Shown here piece by piece: positions 5,365 through 13,800 of a stretch of DNA of 15,386 nucleotides. This DNA is from CAYVTZ01 sp964454685 (GTDB lineage: Bacteria > Bacillota > Clostridia > Christensenellales > Christensenellaceae): contig CAYVTZ010000058.1 of the NCBI GenBank assembly GCA_964454685.1, positions 1-15,386 on the forward strand. The letters run 5' to 3'. Each line of letters begins with the position of its first letter. Positions within the stretch are counted from its first letter, which is position 1. Position numbers and translations under genes: made by a program. Under the pieces are notes generated by a model. The model saw only the letters and a program-made list of their open reading frames with translations. It did no database searches and was not told the origin of the DNA.

Positions 5365-7146
5365 ATGTTTAAAAGTCTAAAAATCGGGAAAAAGCTAATC
5401 ATCAGCTTCGTCATCGTTGCTGCCATTGCAAGCATTGCTGCAATCATGGGCATGCTGATGATGCAAAAAGCGGATAACTCTTATTCCAGAGCATTAATCA
5501 ACTACGGCTTTGCACAAGGCGATGTAGGCAAGGCGCTCGCGCTGTTCGGCCGCATCGACGGCAACGTGCATGATGCAATCAGCTATACCACAGATAAAGA
5601 CGAGGTTGCAGCCGCAGAAAACTATAAAAAGTATGCGCCGCAAATGGCGGATCATTTTGCTGCTATCGAAGCAACATTACAACTAGAAGTAAATAAAAAA
5701 TTATTCGCCGATGCGACGACCGCTTGGGGGGAATATCAGGCTAAAGCCGATGAGCTGATTGCTGCGTCGCAGGGGCTCGAGGATGTCACTTCCATCCAAA
5801 ACCGGATCGTGAGCGAATTAGACCCCCTCTATGCGCGCGTCTATGATCCGCTTTCCGGCATCATGGATGCAAAAGTAACCGAAGGCGCACAAATCTCTGA
5901 CCAACTTACGCAGGATACCTTCACGTCCATGTTGTTCAACCTTGCAATCATGGCAGCGGCAATCATCATCTCCATCATTTTGGGTGTGATTATTTCGCGC
6001 GGCATCGCAAGACCCGTTACCGCCTGCGCAGAACGCCTGGAGTTGCTTTCCAAGGGCATACTCAGCGCACCGGTTCCCGTGATCAATACGCAGGATGAAA
6101 CCCGTGTGCTCGCAGACGCAACGAAGGTCATCGTGGACGGCCTTAGCACCATCATTCAGGACGAGGAATATTTACTGGGCGAAATGGCAAACGGCAATTT
6201 CGACATCCAGTCCAAGGCAGCAGAAGTTTACATCGGCGATTTTGCGCCGCTGCTTGATTCCATCCGTAACATCAACTCAAATTTGAGCAATACGCTTTCT
6301 CAAATCAATTTGAGTTCCGAACAGGTGTCCGCAGGTTCCGGACAGGTTTCCAACGGCGCGCAAGCGCTTGCACAGGGCACCACAGAACAAGCAAGCAGTG
6401 TGCAGGAACTGTCTGCCACCATCGAAGAGATCACAGCGCACATCAAGCGTAACGCGGAAAACTCTTCCAATGCAAAATTGCAGGTCGAATCCGCCAGCCG
6501 CGAGGTTGCGGAAAGCAATCGTCACATGCAGGATATGATCGAAGCGATGAACAACATCAGTGCAAAATCAGGCGAAATCGGCAAAATCATCAAGACCATC
6601 GACGATATCGCATTCCAAACCAATATCCTCGCGCTTAACGCGGCTGTGGAAGCAGCGCGCGCAGGTGAGGCAGGCAAAGGCTTTGCCGTGGTCGCAGACG
6701 AAGTTCGTAACCTCGCAAGCAAGTCTGCCAATGCCGCTAAGAGTACCTCTGCGTTGATTGAAGAATCCATCGAAGCCGTAGATAACGGTACGCGCATTGC
6801 GGACGATACTGCAAAATCACTGTTTGCAGTCGTAGAAATCGCCGGAAAAATCGAGACTTCCATTGATCAGATCAGCGCCGCTTCCCAAGAGCAGGCAGAC
6901 GCTTCCGAGCAGGTTGTTCTCAGCGTCAATCAGATTTCTTCCGTGGTTCAGACCAACTCTGCAACCGCACAGGAGTCCGCCGCAGCCAGCGAAGAGCTCA
7001 ACGGTCAAGCACAAATGATGCGCGAATTGGTCGGCAGATTCAAACTCAAAGAGGCCGGCATCTCCAGCTATGTGCCCAGCACCTATCAGGCGCCGGCGCA
7101 CCACGAGTTCGATGCAGACATTCAGATGCCCAACGACAAATATTGA
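5365..7146 (+). CDS. Methyl-accepting chemotaxis protein
   Basis: A 593-residue transmembrane chemoreceptor that would control CheA kinase at the cell pole. TM1 spans about 11-33. Residues 34-187 form an extracytoplasmic helical-bundle sensor domain of the four-helix type. TM2 spans about 188-210, followed by a HAMP segment starting RGIARPVTACAERL (212-225) and a second HAMP-like segment (EEYLLGEMANGNFDI, 267-281, to GDFAPLL, 291-297). The long cytoplasmic coiled coil carries the conserved hairpin tip at 413-452 (DDIAFQTNILALNAAVEAAR onward, then GKGFAVVADEVRNLA). The tail after 560 is short and lacks a CheR-tethering pentapeptide. GAGGGG lies 6 bases before the ATG. Ligand unknown. It is monocistronic: terminators lie before and after it. 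Confidence 0.96.
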   Translation: MFKSLKIGKKLIISFVIVAAIASIAAIMGMLMMQKADNSYSRALINYGFAQGDVGKALALFGRIDGNVHDAISYTTDKDEVAAAENYKKYAPQMADHFAAIEATLQLEVNKKLFADATTAWGEYQAKADELIAASQGLEDVTSIQNRIVSELDPLYARVYDPLSGIMDAKVTEGAQISDQLTQDTFTSMLFNLAIMAAAIIISIILGVIISRGIARPVTACAERLELLSKGILSAPVPVINTQDETRVLADATKVIVDGLSTIIQDEEYLLGEMANGNFDIQSKAAEVYIGDFAPLLDSIRNINSNLSNTLSQINLSSEQVSAGSGQVSNGAQALAQGTTEQASSVQELSATIEEITAHIKRNAENSSNAKLQVESASREVAESNRHMQDMIEAMNNISAKSGEIGKIIKTIDDIAFQTNILALNAAVEAARAGEAGKGFAVVADEVRNLASKSANAAKSTSALIEESIEAVDNGTRIADDTAKSLFAVVEIAGKIETSIDQISAASQEQADASEQVVLSVNQISSVVQTNSATAQESAAASEELNGQAQMMRELVGRFKLKEAGISSYVPSTYQAPAHHEFDADIQMPNDKY

Positions 7147-7157
7147 TGCAACAAAGC

Positions 7158-7194
7158 AAAAAGGACTGCGGCAATTTCGTCGCAGTCCTTTTTT
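7158..7194. terminator. Strong bidirectional intrinsic terminator
   Basis: A perfect 13-bp stem AAAAAGGACTGCG / CGCAGTCCTTTTT with a 10-base loop, starting 12 bases after the chemotaxis stop codon. The T run on the plus strand ends that transcript; the A run gives a T run on the minus strand, so it can also stop the esterase operon coming from the right. Between it and the esterase stop (7195-7350) I see no gene. Confidence 0.9.
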
Positions 7195-7350
7195 CATTCC
7201 CCCGTTCTATCCTTGTATCCGCATCGATCACGCACACGTAACCGGTCATTGCGCAGTCCTTGCTATGCTTTTCACAGCGTAGGTTACGGCATCGGCGCCG
7301 AATCGTTTTGCAGGGATAGGCAGGCTCCTCCTGTACCACTTTACCGCTTT

Positions 7351-8901
7351 CTATTCCTCTTCAAAAAGCAGCGCGCGGAAAAATGCTTCGTCCTCCCGAT
7401 CCGGCAAATCCGACATGCGGGTGTTCTGATTCAATACGAGCGTTTGCTTCCCTTCCGGCGTATATTTCTGCCATTCCACCGCAACCGGTTCACCTTGGTT
7501 CGGATCGCCCGTCTTTATGAAGTTGGCCCATCTGGTGTGAATATCCTCTGAAATCGCCTTCGTCTCCGGCAAGTCATCCGGCGGCTGTTTAAACACAAAA
7601 AGCAGTTCCAGCGCATGAATCGCGCCCTGTCCGTTCGCCGCCATGCTTTGCGGAACATAATCAAAATTATAGTAATACACGTTTTTCCCGCGTGAAGCAA
7701 GCGCGTCCGCAAATGCTTCCGAGCCAACGCGCAAGCCTACCTTAAAGATGTAACGGGCACGGTCGGTCGGCGTGTGTTGCACATCCACCGGAAATCGCTC
7801 CAAAACCACGTCTGCTTCTTCCCCAAAGATGCTGCGTACATAGTCAATATATTGCTCCTCCGTAATCCCTTCGGGCACAAAGCCCTCTCCCTCGTCCGTG
7901 TTGAACCCCGCAAGGATATCCACATCGTTGATTGTTCCCTCCATCACCGCAGAATATGGATCCTGCGGGATCACCGTTCCGTCAAAGACGGGCCAAAAGC
8001 AGTAGGGATACGGTTCCATCACATTCATAGAGAATCGGCTCGCCTCCGCAATGGCCTGCGCATCCATATCCCGCAGTTCCCCCAGTGTATTTGCGCCAAT
8101 CTCTGCCATAAAGCGTTCCCCTAAAGCATATGCCTGCTCCCGATCACCCGTCGCCAGTGGCATAATGACCGATTGCCCCAAAAGGTTTCCGCTTTCCAAA
8201 ATCGCGCGCTGAAAAAGACCTTTTGCAAGCGGGCTCTCGATCAAATTCGATACGCTGAACGACCCCGCGGATTCACCGCCGATCGTGATATTTTGCGGGT
8301 CACCGCCAAACGCAGCAATGTTTTCCTTCACCCACTCCAGCGCCGCAATCTGATCCAGCGTGCCCATATTTCCAGAGCTCCCATACAGATCCTCTAACTC
8401 TTTTGATGTCAAAAATCCCAACGCGTTCATTCGATAGGTAACATTCACCTGCACGATGCCATCCTTTGCGAACACGGTTCCATCATACAGCGGCTCAGAC
8501 GGCGAGCCGGACACATAGGCCCCGCCATGAATAAACACATAAACCGGCAGATTTTCGCCTTGCTCAGGTGCCCAGATGTTGAGGTACAGGCAATCTTCTC
8601 CATAGCTCATTCCATCCTTTTGCGCTTCCGCTACCTGTACCGCCGAATTTTTATATTCGGTGCACGCTAAAACGCCCTCCCATGCCTCCGGCGGTTGGGG
8701 CGGCGCAAAGCGAAGCTCCCCAACTGGCGGCTTTGCAAAAGGGACGCCCAAAAACTTTTTGACTCCGCTTTCATGTTTCCCTTGAACCACTCCGTGCGCT
8801 GTCTCAACCGTGTTCATTTCATCTGTCACTTTTGAACAGCCTGCCGTAATCGCAGAAGCAATGATCAAAATAACAAGAACCAAAATCCACCATTTTTTCA
8901 T
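7351..8901 (-). CDS. Type-B carboxylesterase, predicted lipoprotein
   Basis: A 516-residue alpha/beta-hydrolase of the carboxylesterase/cholinesterase family, hydrolysing carboxylic esters. It begins with a lipoprotein signal peptide (hydrophobic 5-18, TAGC with the lipidated cysteine at 22), so it should be anchored outside the membrane. Family marks follow in order: GVPFAKPPVGELRFAPPQPP (52-71), GEDCLYLNIW (101-110), the oxyanion-hole HGGAY (125-129), the nucleophile elbow GESAG (Ser211), the acid NTDEGEG (Glu337) and the base GAIHALEL (His429). The catalytic triad is therefore complete. Length fits the family. GGAGG lies about 9 bases before the ATG, within the end of the preceding gene; the ATGA overlap with that gene's stop implies translational coupling. 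Substrate unknown; diet- or host-derived esters are possible. Confidence 0.94.
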   Translation of the reverse strand: MKKWWILVLVILIIASAITAGCSKVTDEMNTVETAHGVVQGKHESGVKKFLGVPFAKPPVGELRFAPPQPPEAWEGVLACTEYKNSAVQVAEAQKDGMSYGEDCLYLNIWAPEQGENLPVYVFIHGGAYVSGSPSEPLYDGTVFAKDGIVQVNVTYRMNALGFLTSKELEDLYGSSGNMGTLDQIAALEWVKENIAAFGGDPQNITIGGESAGSFSVSNLIESPLAKGLFQRAILESGNLLGQSVIMPLATGDREQAYALGERFMAEIGANTLGELRDMDAQAIAEASRFSMNVMEPYPYCFWPVFDGTVIPQDPYSAVMEGTINDVDILAGFNTDEGEGFVPEGITEEQYIDYVRSIFGEEADVVLERFPVDVQHTPTDRARYIFKVGLRVGSEAFADALASRGKNVYYYNFDYVPQSMAANGQGAIHALELLFVFKQPPDDLPETKAISEDIHTRWANFIKTGDPNQGEPVAVEWQKYTPEGKQTLVLNQNTRMSDLPDREDEAFFRALLFEEE

Positions 8902-9917
8902 TTATTCTTTCCTCCCTGCTGTTCCCAATAAAACGCAATTCTGTTTGCAACATTCTGTTGCAGGTTTTTGTAGTAAAATCCATATTCCGTCATGTGATAG
9001 ATCGTTTCAGGAAAAAGCGGGGCTGAAATCGCATATTCATTCCGATTCGTGTCCGTTGTGCACACCACAATGCCCTTTTCCTGATTGATCGTCGCATCAG
9101 CATACCGTTCTTCTTCGATTCTCTCATAGGTGTTCTCATCAAAGAATACGGAACCTGAATTTTCGCTGGCTGGCGCTGTCTTTTCGTCTTTTCTCCAGTT
9201 GATTGGATTGATGCAGATGCCACCGGCCAAGGGGTTCACGTCCATGGTTTCCTCCTCTGCCGCTTCCTGCGCTGCGGTGTTGAACGATACGATCACCCCA
9301 ACGTCGTTCGCACCTTCAGCATACCTCAAATGAGGATTTTTATCCATATAATCCTGCGTGATCGGCCAACCAATGGCATAAGCCGCCACCATTCTGCTCT
9401 GCAATGCTTCGTCCTTCATCACATCCGCCAGTAACATGGATGTCATGATGGAGCCCTGCGAATGCCCCGCAATGATAAACGGGCGCTCCTCATTTAAGTT
9501 TTGAATAAAATATTCAAACGCCGCCTTGATATCCTCATACGCCACCGCAGCCGCGGTCGCAATCTCCTGCTGATCCTCCAGTGCATAGGTCTCCATGTTC
9601 ATCTGCCTGTAATATGGTACATACAGGTTGCAGGACTCTTCAAAAACACTTGCCTGCGCAACGCGGCTGTATTTCGCCTTGTTGCGGTGCTCTTCATTTT
9701 CAATCGATATATTCTGGCTGCCATTCTCCGGCGTGAGGGTTACGGTCGGATAAATGAAAAAACAATCCACAGGCTTAATTCCGGCAGATATTTCCATCCA
9801 CGACGCTTCCTTGGAATAGTCTGTGCATTCAGACTTCTGTCCATTTTCAGCCACAGCACACGCAGTAACGCCCGCTGCCATAGCAACGATCAAAACGAAA
9901 ACAACGATTCTTTTCAT
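8898..9917 (-). CDS. DUF3089-like alpha/beta hydrolase, predicted lipoprotein
   Basis: A 339-residue exported hydrolase. The N-terminus is a lipoprotein signal (MKRIVVFVLIVAMAAGVTAC, cysteine 20). After a spacer, VDCFFIYPTV (50-59) resembles the first core strand of DUF3089 proteins. SCNLYVPYYRQ (95-105), the nucleophile elbow AGHSQGS (150-156, Ser153) and the final HMTEYGFYYKNLQQNV (308-323), with a likely catalytic histidine at 308, complete the pattern. Substrates of the family are not well defined. The start at 9917 is set by AGGAGT 7 bases upstream and by the signal peptide. The frame stays open upstream to 10157, but that part has no ribosome site and would bury the signal peptide. Its stop overlaps the esterase start by four bases. 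Confidence 0.85.
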   Translation of the reverse strand: MKRIVVFVLIVAMAAGVTACAVAENGQKSECTDYSKEASWMEISAGIKPVDCFFIYPTVTLTPENGSQNISIENEEHRNKAKYSRVAQASVFEESCNLYVPYYRQMNMETYALEDQQEIATAAAVAYEDIKAAFEYFIQNLNEERPFIIAGHSQGSIMTSMLLADVMKDEALQSRMVAAYAIGWPITQDYMDKNPHLRYAEGANDVGVIVSFNTAAQEAAEEETMDVNPLAGGICINPINWRKDEKTAPASENSGSVFFDENTYERIEEERYADATINQEKGIVVCTTDTNRNEYAISAPLFPETIYHMTEYGFYYKNLQQNVANRIAFYWEQQGGKNK

Positions 9918-10164
9918 TGTATATACTCCTTCTACTTTGATTGGTTCCTGTTTTTTTCGCGCCCTCCCCTGCTGCGTTTCGCTGCGCTCCGCAATCATAC
10001 GGATGTCAAAATGCTTGCTCTGGTGGCAACCACATTCGCAGATGCGCTTGCGCAGTTTCTTTCGGCACCATCTATGCCGATGAATGCCCCTCGAGTATTC
10101 CACATAGCACGTCTTGCCGCACAAAGCAGGATTTCTGCCCATGCCGCAAACGCTCAAAATTATA

Positions 10165-10185
10165 ATGCGGTTGAATTTTCCGCAT
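10165..10185. repeat. Short inverted repeat near the putative hydrolase-operon promoter
   Basis: ATGCGG (10165-10170) and CCGCAT (10180-10185) flank a 9-base AT-rich loop. On the minus strand TATAAT follows directly (10159-10164), though no good -35 stands 17 bases before it. It could be an operator over a promoter for the hydrolase operon about 240 bases downstream, or a weak terminator-like hairpin. Confidence 0.3.
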
Positions 10186-10209
10186 ACTTATATAACGCTA
10201 AAATGAAAA

Positions 10210-10362
10210 ATGCATCTCACTTTTTCGCAGCCATATTTTCATAAGTGCAGTCAAATTTTACGAATTGATGGCGCAGAAATTGTGGCACAACAGTACAATC
10301 ATACTTCCGTAACGCTTTGGGATACATAGCTTGAGAGTCGGCATGTAATGGTGAAGCAGTGA
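10210..10362 (+). pseudogene. Possible relic of a tyrosine recombinase C-terminus
   Basis: One plus-strand frame reads about 39 residues containing IDGAEIVAQQYNHTSVTLWD, then T, a TAG stop (10327-10329), then LESRHVMVKQ and TGA. The segment resembles the end of tyrosine recombinases, in which a G-x-(D/E)-I ... (G/N)HxS segment leads to the nucleophilic Tyr. Counting from the His, the TAG falls at the position of that Tyr. The upstream catalytic residues are absent or unclear and there is no ribosome site. The match is short, so this remains a suggestion. Confidence 0.25.
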
Positions 10363-10610
10363 TAAACTAAAGTGTCTGCTCCACGAACAGCTTTTGGTCT
10401 TTTGCAAAGAACTGCCATACTCAGATGCAACCGACGAATGCCTGCAACACATAGGACGACGCACCTAAATCATCCGGCCCCGAACAGCCGCAAGAGGCAG
10501 AAAATCGTGCGTTGCTGGCAAAAAAGCATCGGCAGTCACTTGCCGAACAGCAATCCCATGAGGCGATTCTTCGCGCATGGTCTTCCTCACTATCATTTTG
10601 CGGTTGCTGA
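10355..10610 (+). pseudogene. Frameshifted coding-like fragment, unidentified
   Basis: Two adjacent plus-strand frames join if one base is removed at about 10454. The first part includes KLKCLLHEQLLVFCKELPYS; the second includes EQPQEAENRALLAKKHRQSL and AEQQSHEAILRAW, a charged helical sequence. Neither part has a start with a ribosome site, and I recognise no family. It may be decayed from the same element as the fragment just upstream, or be a chance reading. Confidence 0.25.
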
Positions 10611-10772
10611 TTCTCTTTTCACTTTTGCAGAAAAATGCCCGTCAATAACGAACAAACACAGACGGTTCATTATAATCCTTTTTACTTCCGCAGCCTTGTA
10701 GCTTCATTCTCATTCGATTTTTTCTTGCAAAGCCATAATGGCCGGTCTGCCGCTGCCCATCGTGCACCGTTC

Positions 10773-10796
10773 GTGACCTTGTCACAAAATTTGTGA
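10773..10796. promoter_or_regulatory. Two overlapping palindromes ahead of the surface-protein gene
   Basis: GTGAC-CTT-GTCAC (10773-10785) overlaps TCACAAA-A-TTTGTGA (10782-10796); both are perfect. They stand just upstream of an AT-rich stretch with several possible -10 elements (for instance TATATT 10818-10823 or TATATC 10826-10831), none with a good -35. A regulator using overlapping half-sites is plausible; it is unidentified. Confidence 0.45.
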
Positions 10797-10865
10797 TTAT
10801 GATTTTTCATAACGGTTTATATTAATATATCAAAATTTGCAAATCTTCACTTGAGAGGTTGCTCT

Positions 10866-13800
10866 ATGAAAGACATCAGAAAGTTTTCTAGTATTTTGCT
10901 TGCGATATTATTGACATTGTCTTTGCTGCCTGCCATCAGTTTTGCGCAGGAGCTTGCGGTTCTTCCGGAGACACCTGATAAAACTGAGGCCATCGGCGAT
11001 AGCGCTCCCCACGCTACGCCATCGCCGGAAGTTTCTGCCAGCCCGGCACCCTCAACGGATCAAGCTGTGCCCTCGCCAACAATAACCGATGGCATCGCGG
11101 AAGAATCTTCCCCGCAGAAGTCCCCCGAACCGGAATCATCTCAAAACGATCCTGCTGCACCGGTTGAAGAACCGGTAAGCGAGGAACCGGAGCACTCCGC
11201 TCATTTTCAGGTTGATGGATCAGGCGCAGCGCCTATGTCTGTTTTAACCGGAGACGGTTATTCCTATGATGCCACCACGCAAACGCTCAATGTAGAGGAC
11301 GCAAGCAAAACAGCTTGGAAATCAGATGGGAACTTAACGGACTGGCAAGCACAGATCACAACCGTTAATTTGCCGGACGGCTCGGCTCCTTCTGCCGCGC
11401 GCACGCTAGCAGACGGGATGTTTAACGGGTGCTCCGGTCTTAAGACGGTAAACAATTTAGAGTTTGCCACAGGCTTTTCGGGAGGCAATACGTTTTCTTA
11501 TTGTACCAACCTCACCTCTGTTACGCTGCCGGCGTCCGGATGCGAATTGCCCGGCGCAATTTTTGCTGGATGTACGAGCCTTGAAGCCGTTAACAATCTG
11601 GATAAAGTAACCAATTTTGCGGGTTCCCAGCATTTCATAGGCTGCTCCAATCTTGTTGAGGTAACGCTGCCCGTGGGCGCTAAACTTACATTGAGAATGT
11701 TTGCAGACTGCACCCGCCTCACTGCCGTGAACAATCTTGATAAAGTTGCCCAATTTCAAGACAGCCAGATATTTGCGGGATGCACCGGCTTGCAGGAGGT
11801 TACTTTGCCAATCGGAGCAACCTTATCCAGCCAAATGTTTATAGGCTGCACATCGCTGAAAATTGTAAATAATCTTGACCAGGCCGCCGGGTTTAACGGA
11901 GTTCGTACCTTTGCGGAATGCTCCGGACTGATACAGGTCACGTTGCCCGATGTTGTTTATTCGGATTATATGTTTTTTGATTGTACCGGACTCATGACCG
12001 CGAACCTTCCGGTTGGCGCCGATCTATCTCGCGGCATGTTTGCCGGCTGTTCCTCGCTTACAACTGTCGCCAATCTGGATACCGCAGCCAGCTTCAAAAA
12101 TGATACTACGAATGACATCGGAACATTTGAGCGCTGTGCAAGCCTGCAATCTGTAACGCTTCCCAACATCGCCTACGCAAATTATATGTTCTATAACTGC
12201 GGTGACCTCGCCACGGTGAATTTACCTGTGGGGGCAAGCCTATCGCGCGGAATGTTCGCCAAGTGCAGCGCTCTTACAACGGTGAACAATCTTGCCTCAG
12301 CCGCAGCATTTGCGAACGATACCGACAACGACGTTGGAACATTTGAAGAATGCACAAGTCTTGAGGAAGTCACGCTTCCCAATGTCTCCTATGCCAACTA
12401 TATGTTTCATCTTTCAGGGGTGAAAACCGTAAATTTGCCTGTAGGCGCCACACTCTCAGGACGGATGTTCCGATCCTGTACCGAACTCACAACCGTGAAT
12501 AATCTTGACCGGGTATCGGTCTTCAATGGATCAAGCATCTTCAAAGGATGCACTAGTTTGAAAAATGTGTCCTTACCGCCCGGTACTGTGATCCCCGGCA
12601 CGATTTTTGAGGATTGCACTGCGCTTGAAACAGTAATTGGCCTTGAAGGTGCTTCCGGTTTTTCGGGCGACAGCCAGTTTGCGGGATGCAGCAACCTCAC
12701 CACGGTCTCTTTGCCGTCGGGAAAATCTGTTCCCGCAAGTATATTTGAAGGATGTACCATGCTTGAAATAATAGGAAACATCATCAATGCGCCTTCATTC
12801 GGCAGCGACGCGCTAAAGGGCTGCGCGTTTGACTTCACCTCGACCGCAGGGTATCCCTCCTCCCTTACCGCTAACCTTGCTTCTTGTGCTTCCCAGCAGT
12901 TGCCCAAGGTCTATTTCGCACGAAGCGGTTCGGATAGCGCATCAGTATCTGTCGGAACAACCTTTACGCCGCCTTATACGCTTACCACAAAAAGCGGATC
13001 AGATTATGCGCAAATGGTGACCGACAAGGCCGGCCACAGCAGTTGGTTAAATCAAAGCGTTACAGCGCCAGCAGTTACAACAACCGCTTTCGATTCCAAC
13101 ACTCCGGGTGTGTATACAGTCAACCAGAGCATTCCCGCTACTGTTTATGCAAACACGCACGCGCTGGCTCCCTTTACTTTAACGGTGCAGGGGGCTCCCA
13201 CGGTAGGCACAGTGAGCACACCCGCGTCTTTCCCGGAAAATACTGTTCCCTCGCTCACCGTTCCCTCACTGAATGAAAACTATGCCGCAATCACCGCGCA
13301 GGGTTGGCAGATCAAGCGTACCGCCGATTCCTCGTTTGCAAATTATACTGCGGGAATGCCGCTTGATGCTTCCTATAACGGCGCGCTCCTGCGCTATTTT
13401 GCGCAAAATTCTGTCGGCACGGGATACAGCAATGAAGTGACACTTTCTATGTATATCCATCATGCCTTGATTCACGGGGATTCCTCTATTTCCTATGGTC
13501 AATCTGGAATATGGCAATTCAACGGAAATGTATCCACACTTACCGATGCGTCCTTAACTCATGAATCAGGAACAGTATATCCTTTTTCCATTCAGCCGGA
13601 TCAAGCTGCCGCAATTATTTTATATAACGGAACGATCGTTGGCAGCGCGGAAGGAACCGATGTTGCAATAACACTTTATGCTGATTATTTGAATTCACTT
13701 CCCGCAGGTAACTACGCATTACAAGTAGTATTTGACGACGGCACGATCTCCGGACAGGGTGAAGCACAATTCACGCTCAACAACAATCCCTCACCTTCGG

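Larger units (their letters stand above)
9918..10865. other. 948-bp region without a convincing intact gene
   Basis: The part next to the hydrolase operon (9918-10157) is open in that gene's frame and would encode a cysteine- and arginine-rich stretch (several C, HRHRW, KKLRKRI), but there is no ribosome site. An inverted repeat lies at 10165-10185, then degraded coding-like fragments (10210-10362 and 10355-10610), then an AT-rich promoter region with two overlapping palindromes ahead of the surface-protein gene. The section looks like decayed accessory DNA. Confidence 0.5.

Noticed and set aside
5841..6155. Antisense open frames inside the chemotaxis gene, including one near 6522-6863
   Set aside because: They mirror the Ala/Ser-rich coding strand and have no ribosome sites.
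10635..10796. 53-codon open frame starting MPVNNEQTQTVHY
   Set aside because: No ribosome site, no recognisable family, and it ends inside the palindromes of the next promoter.
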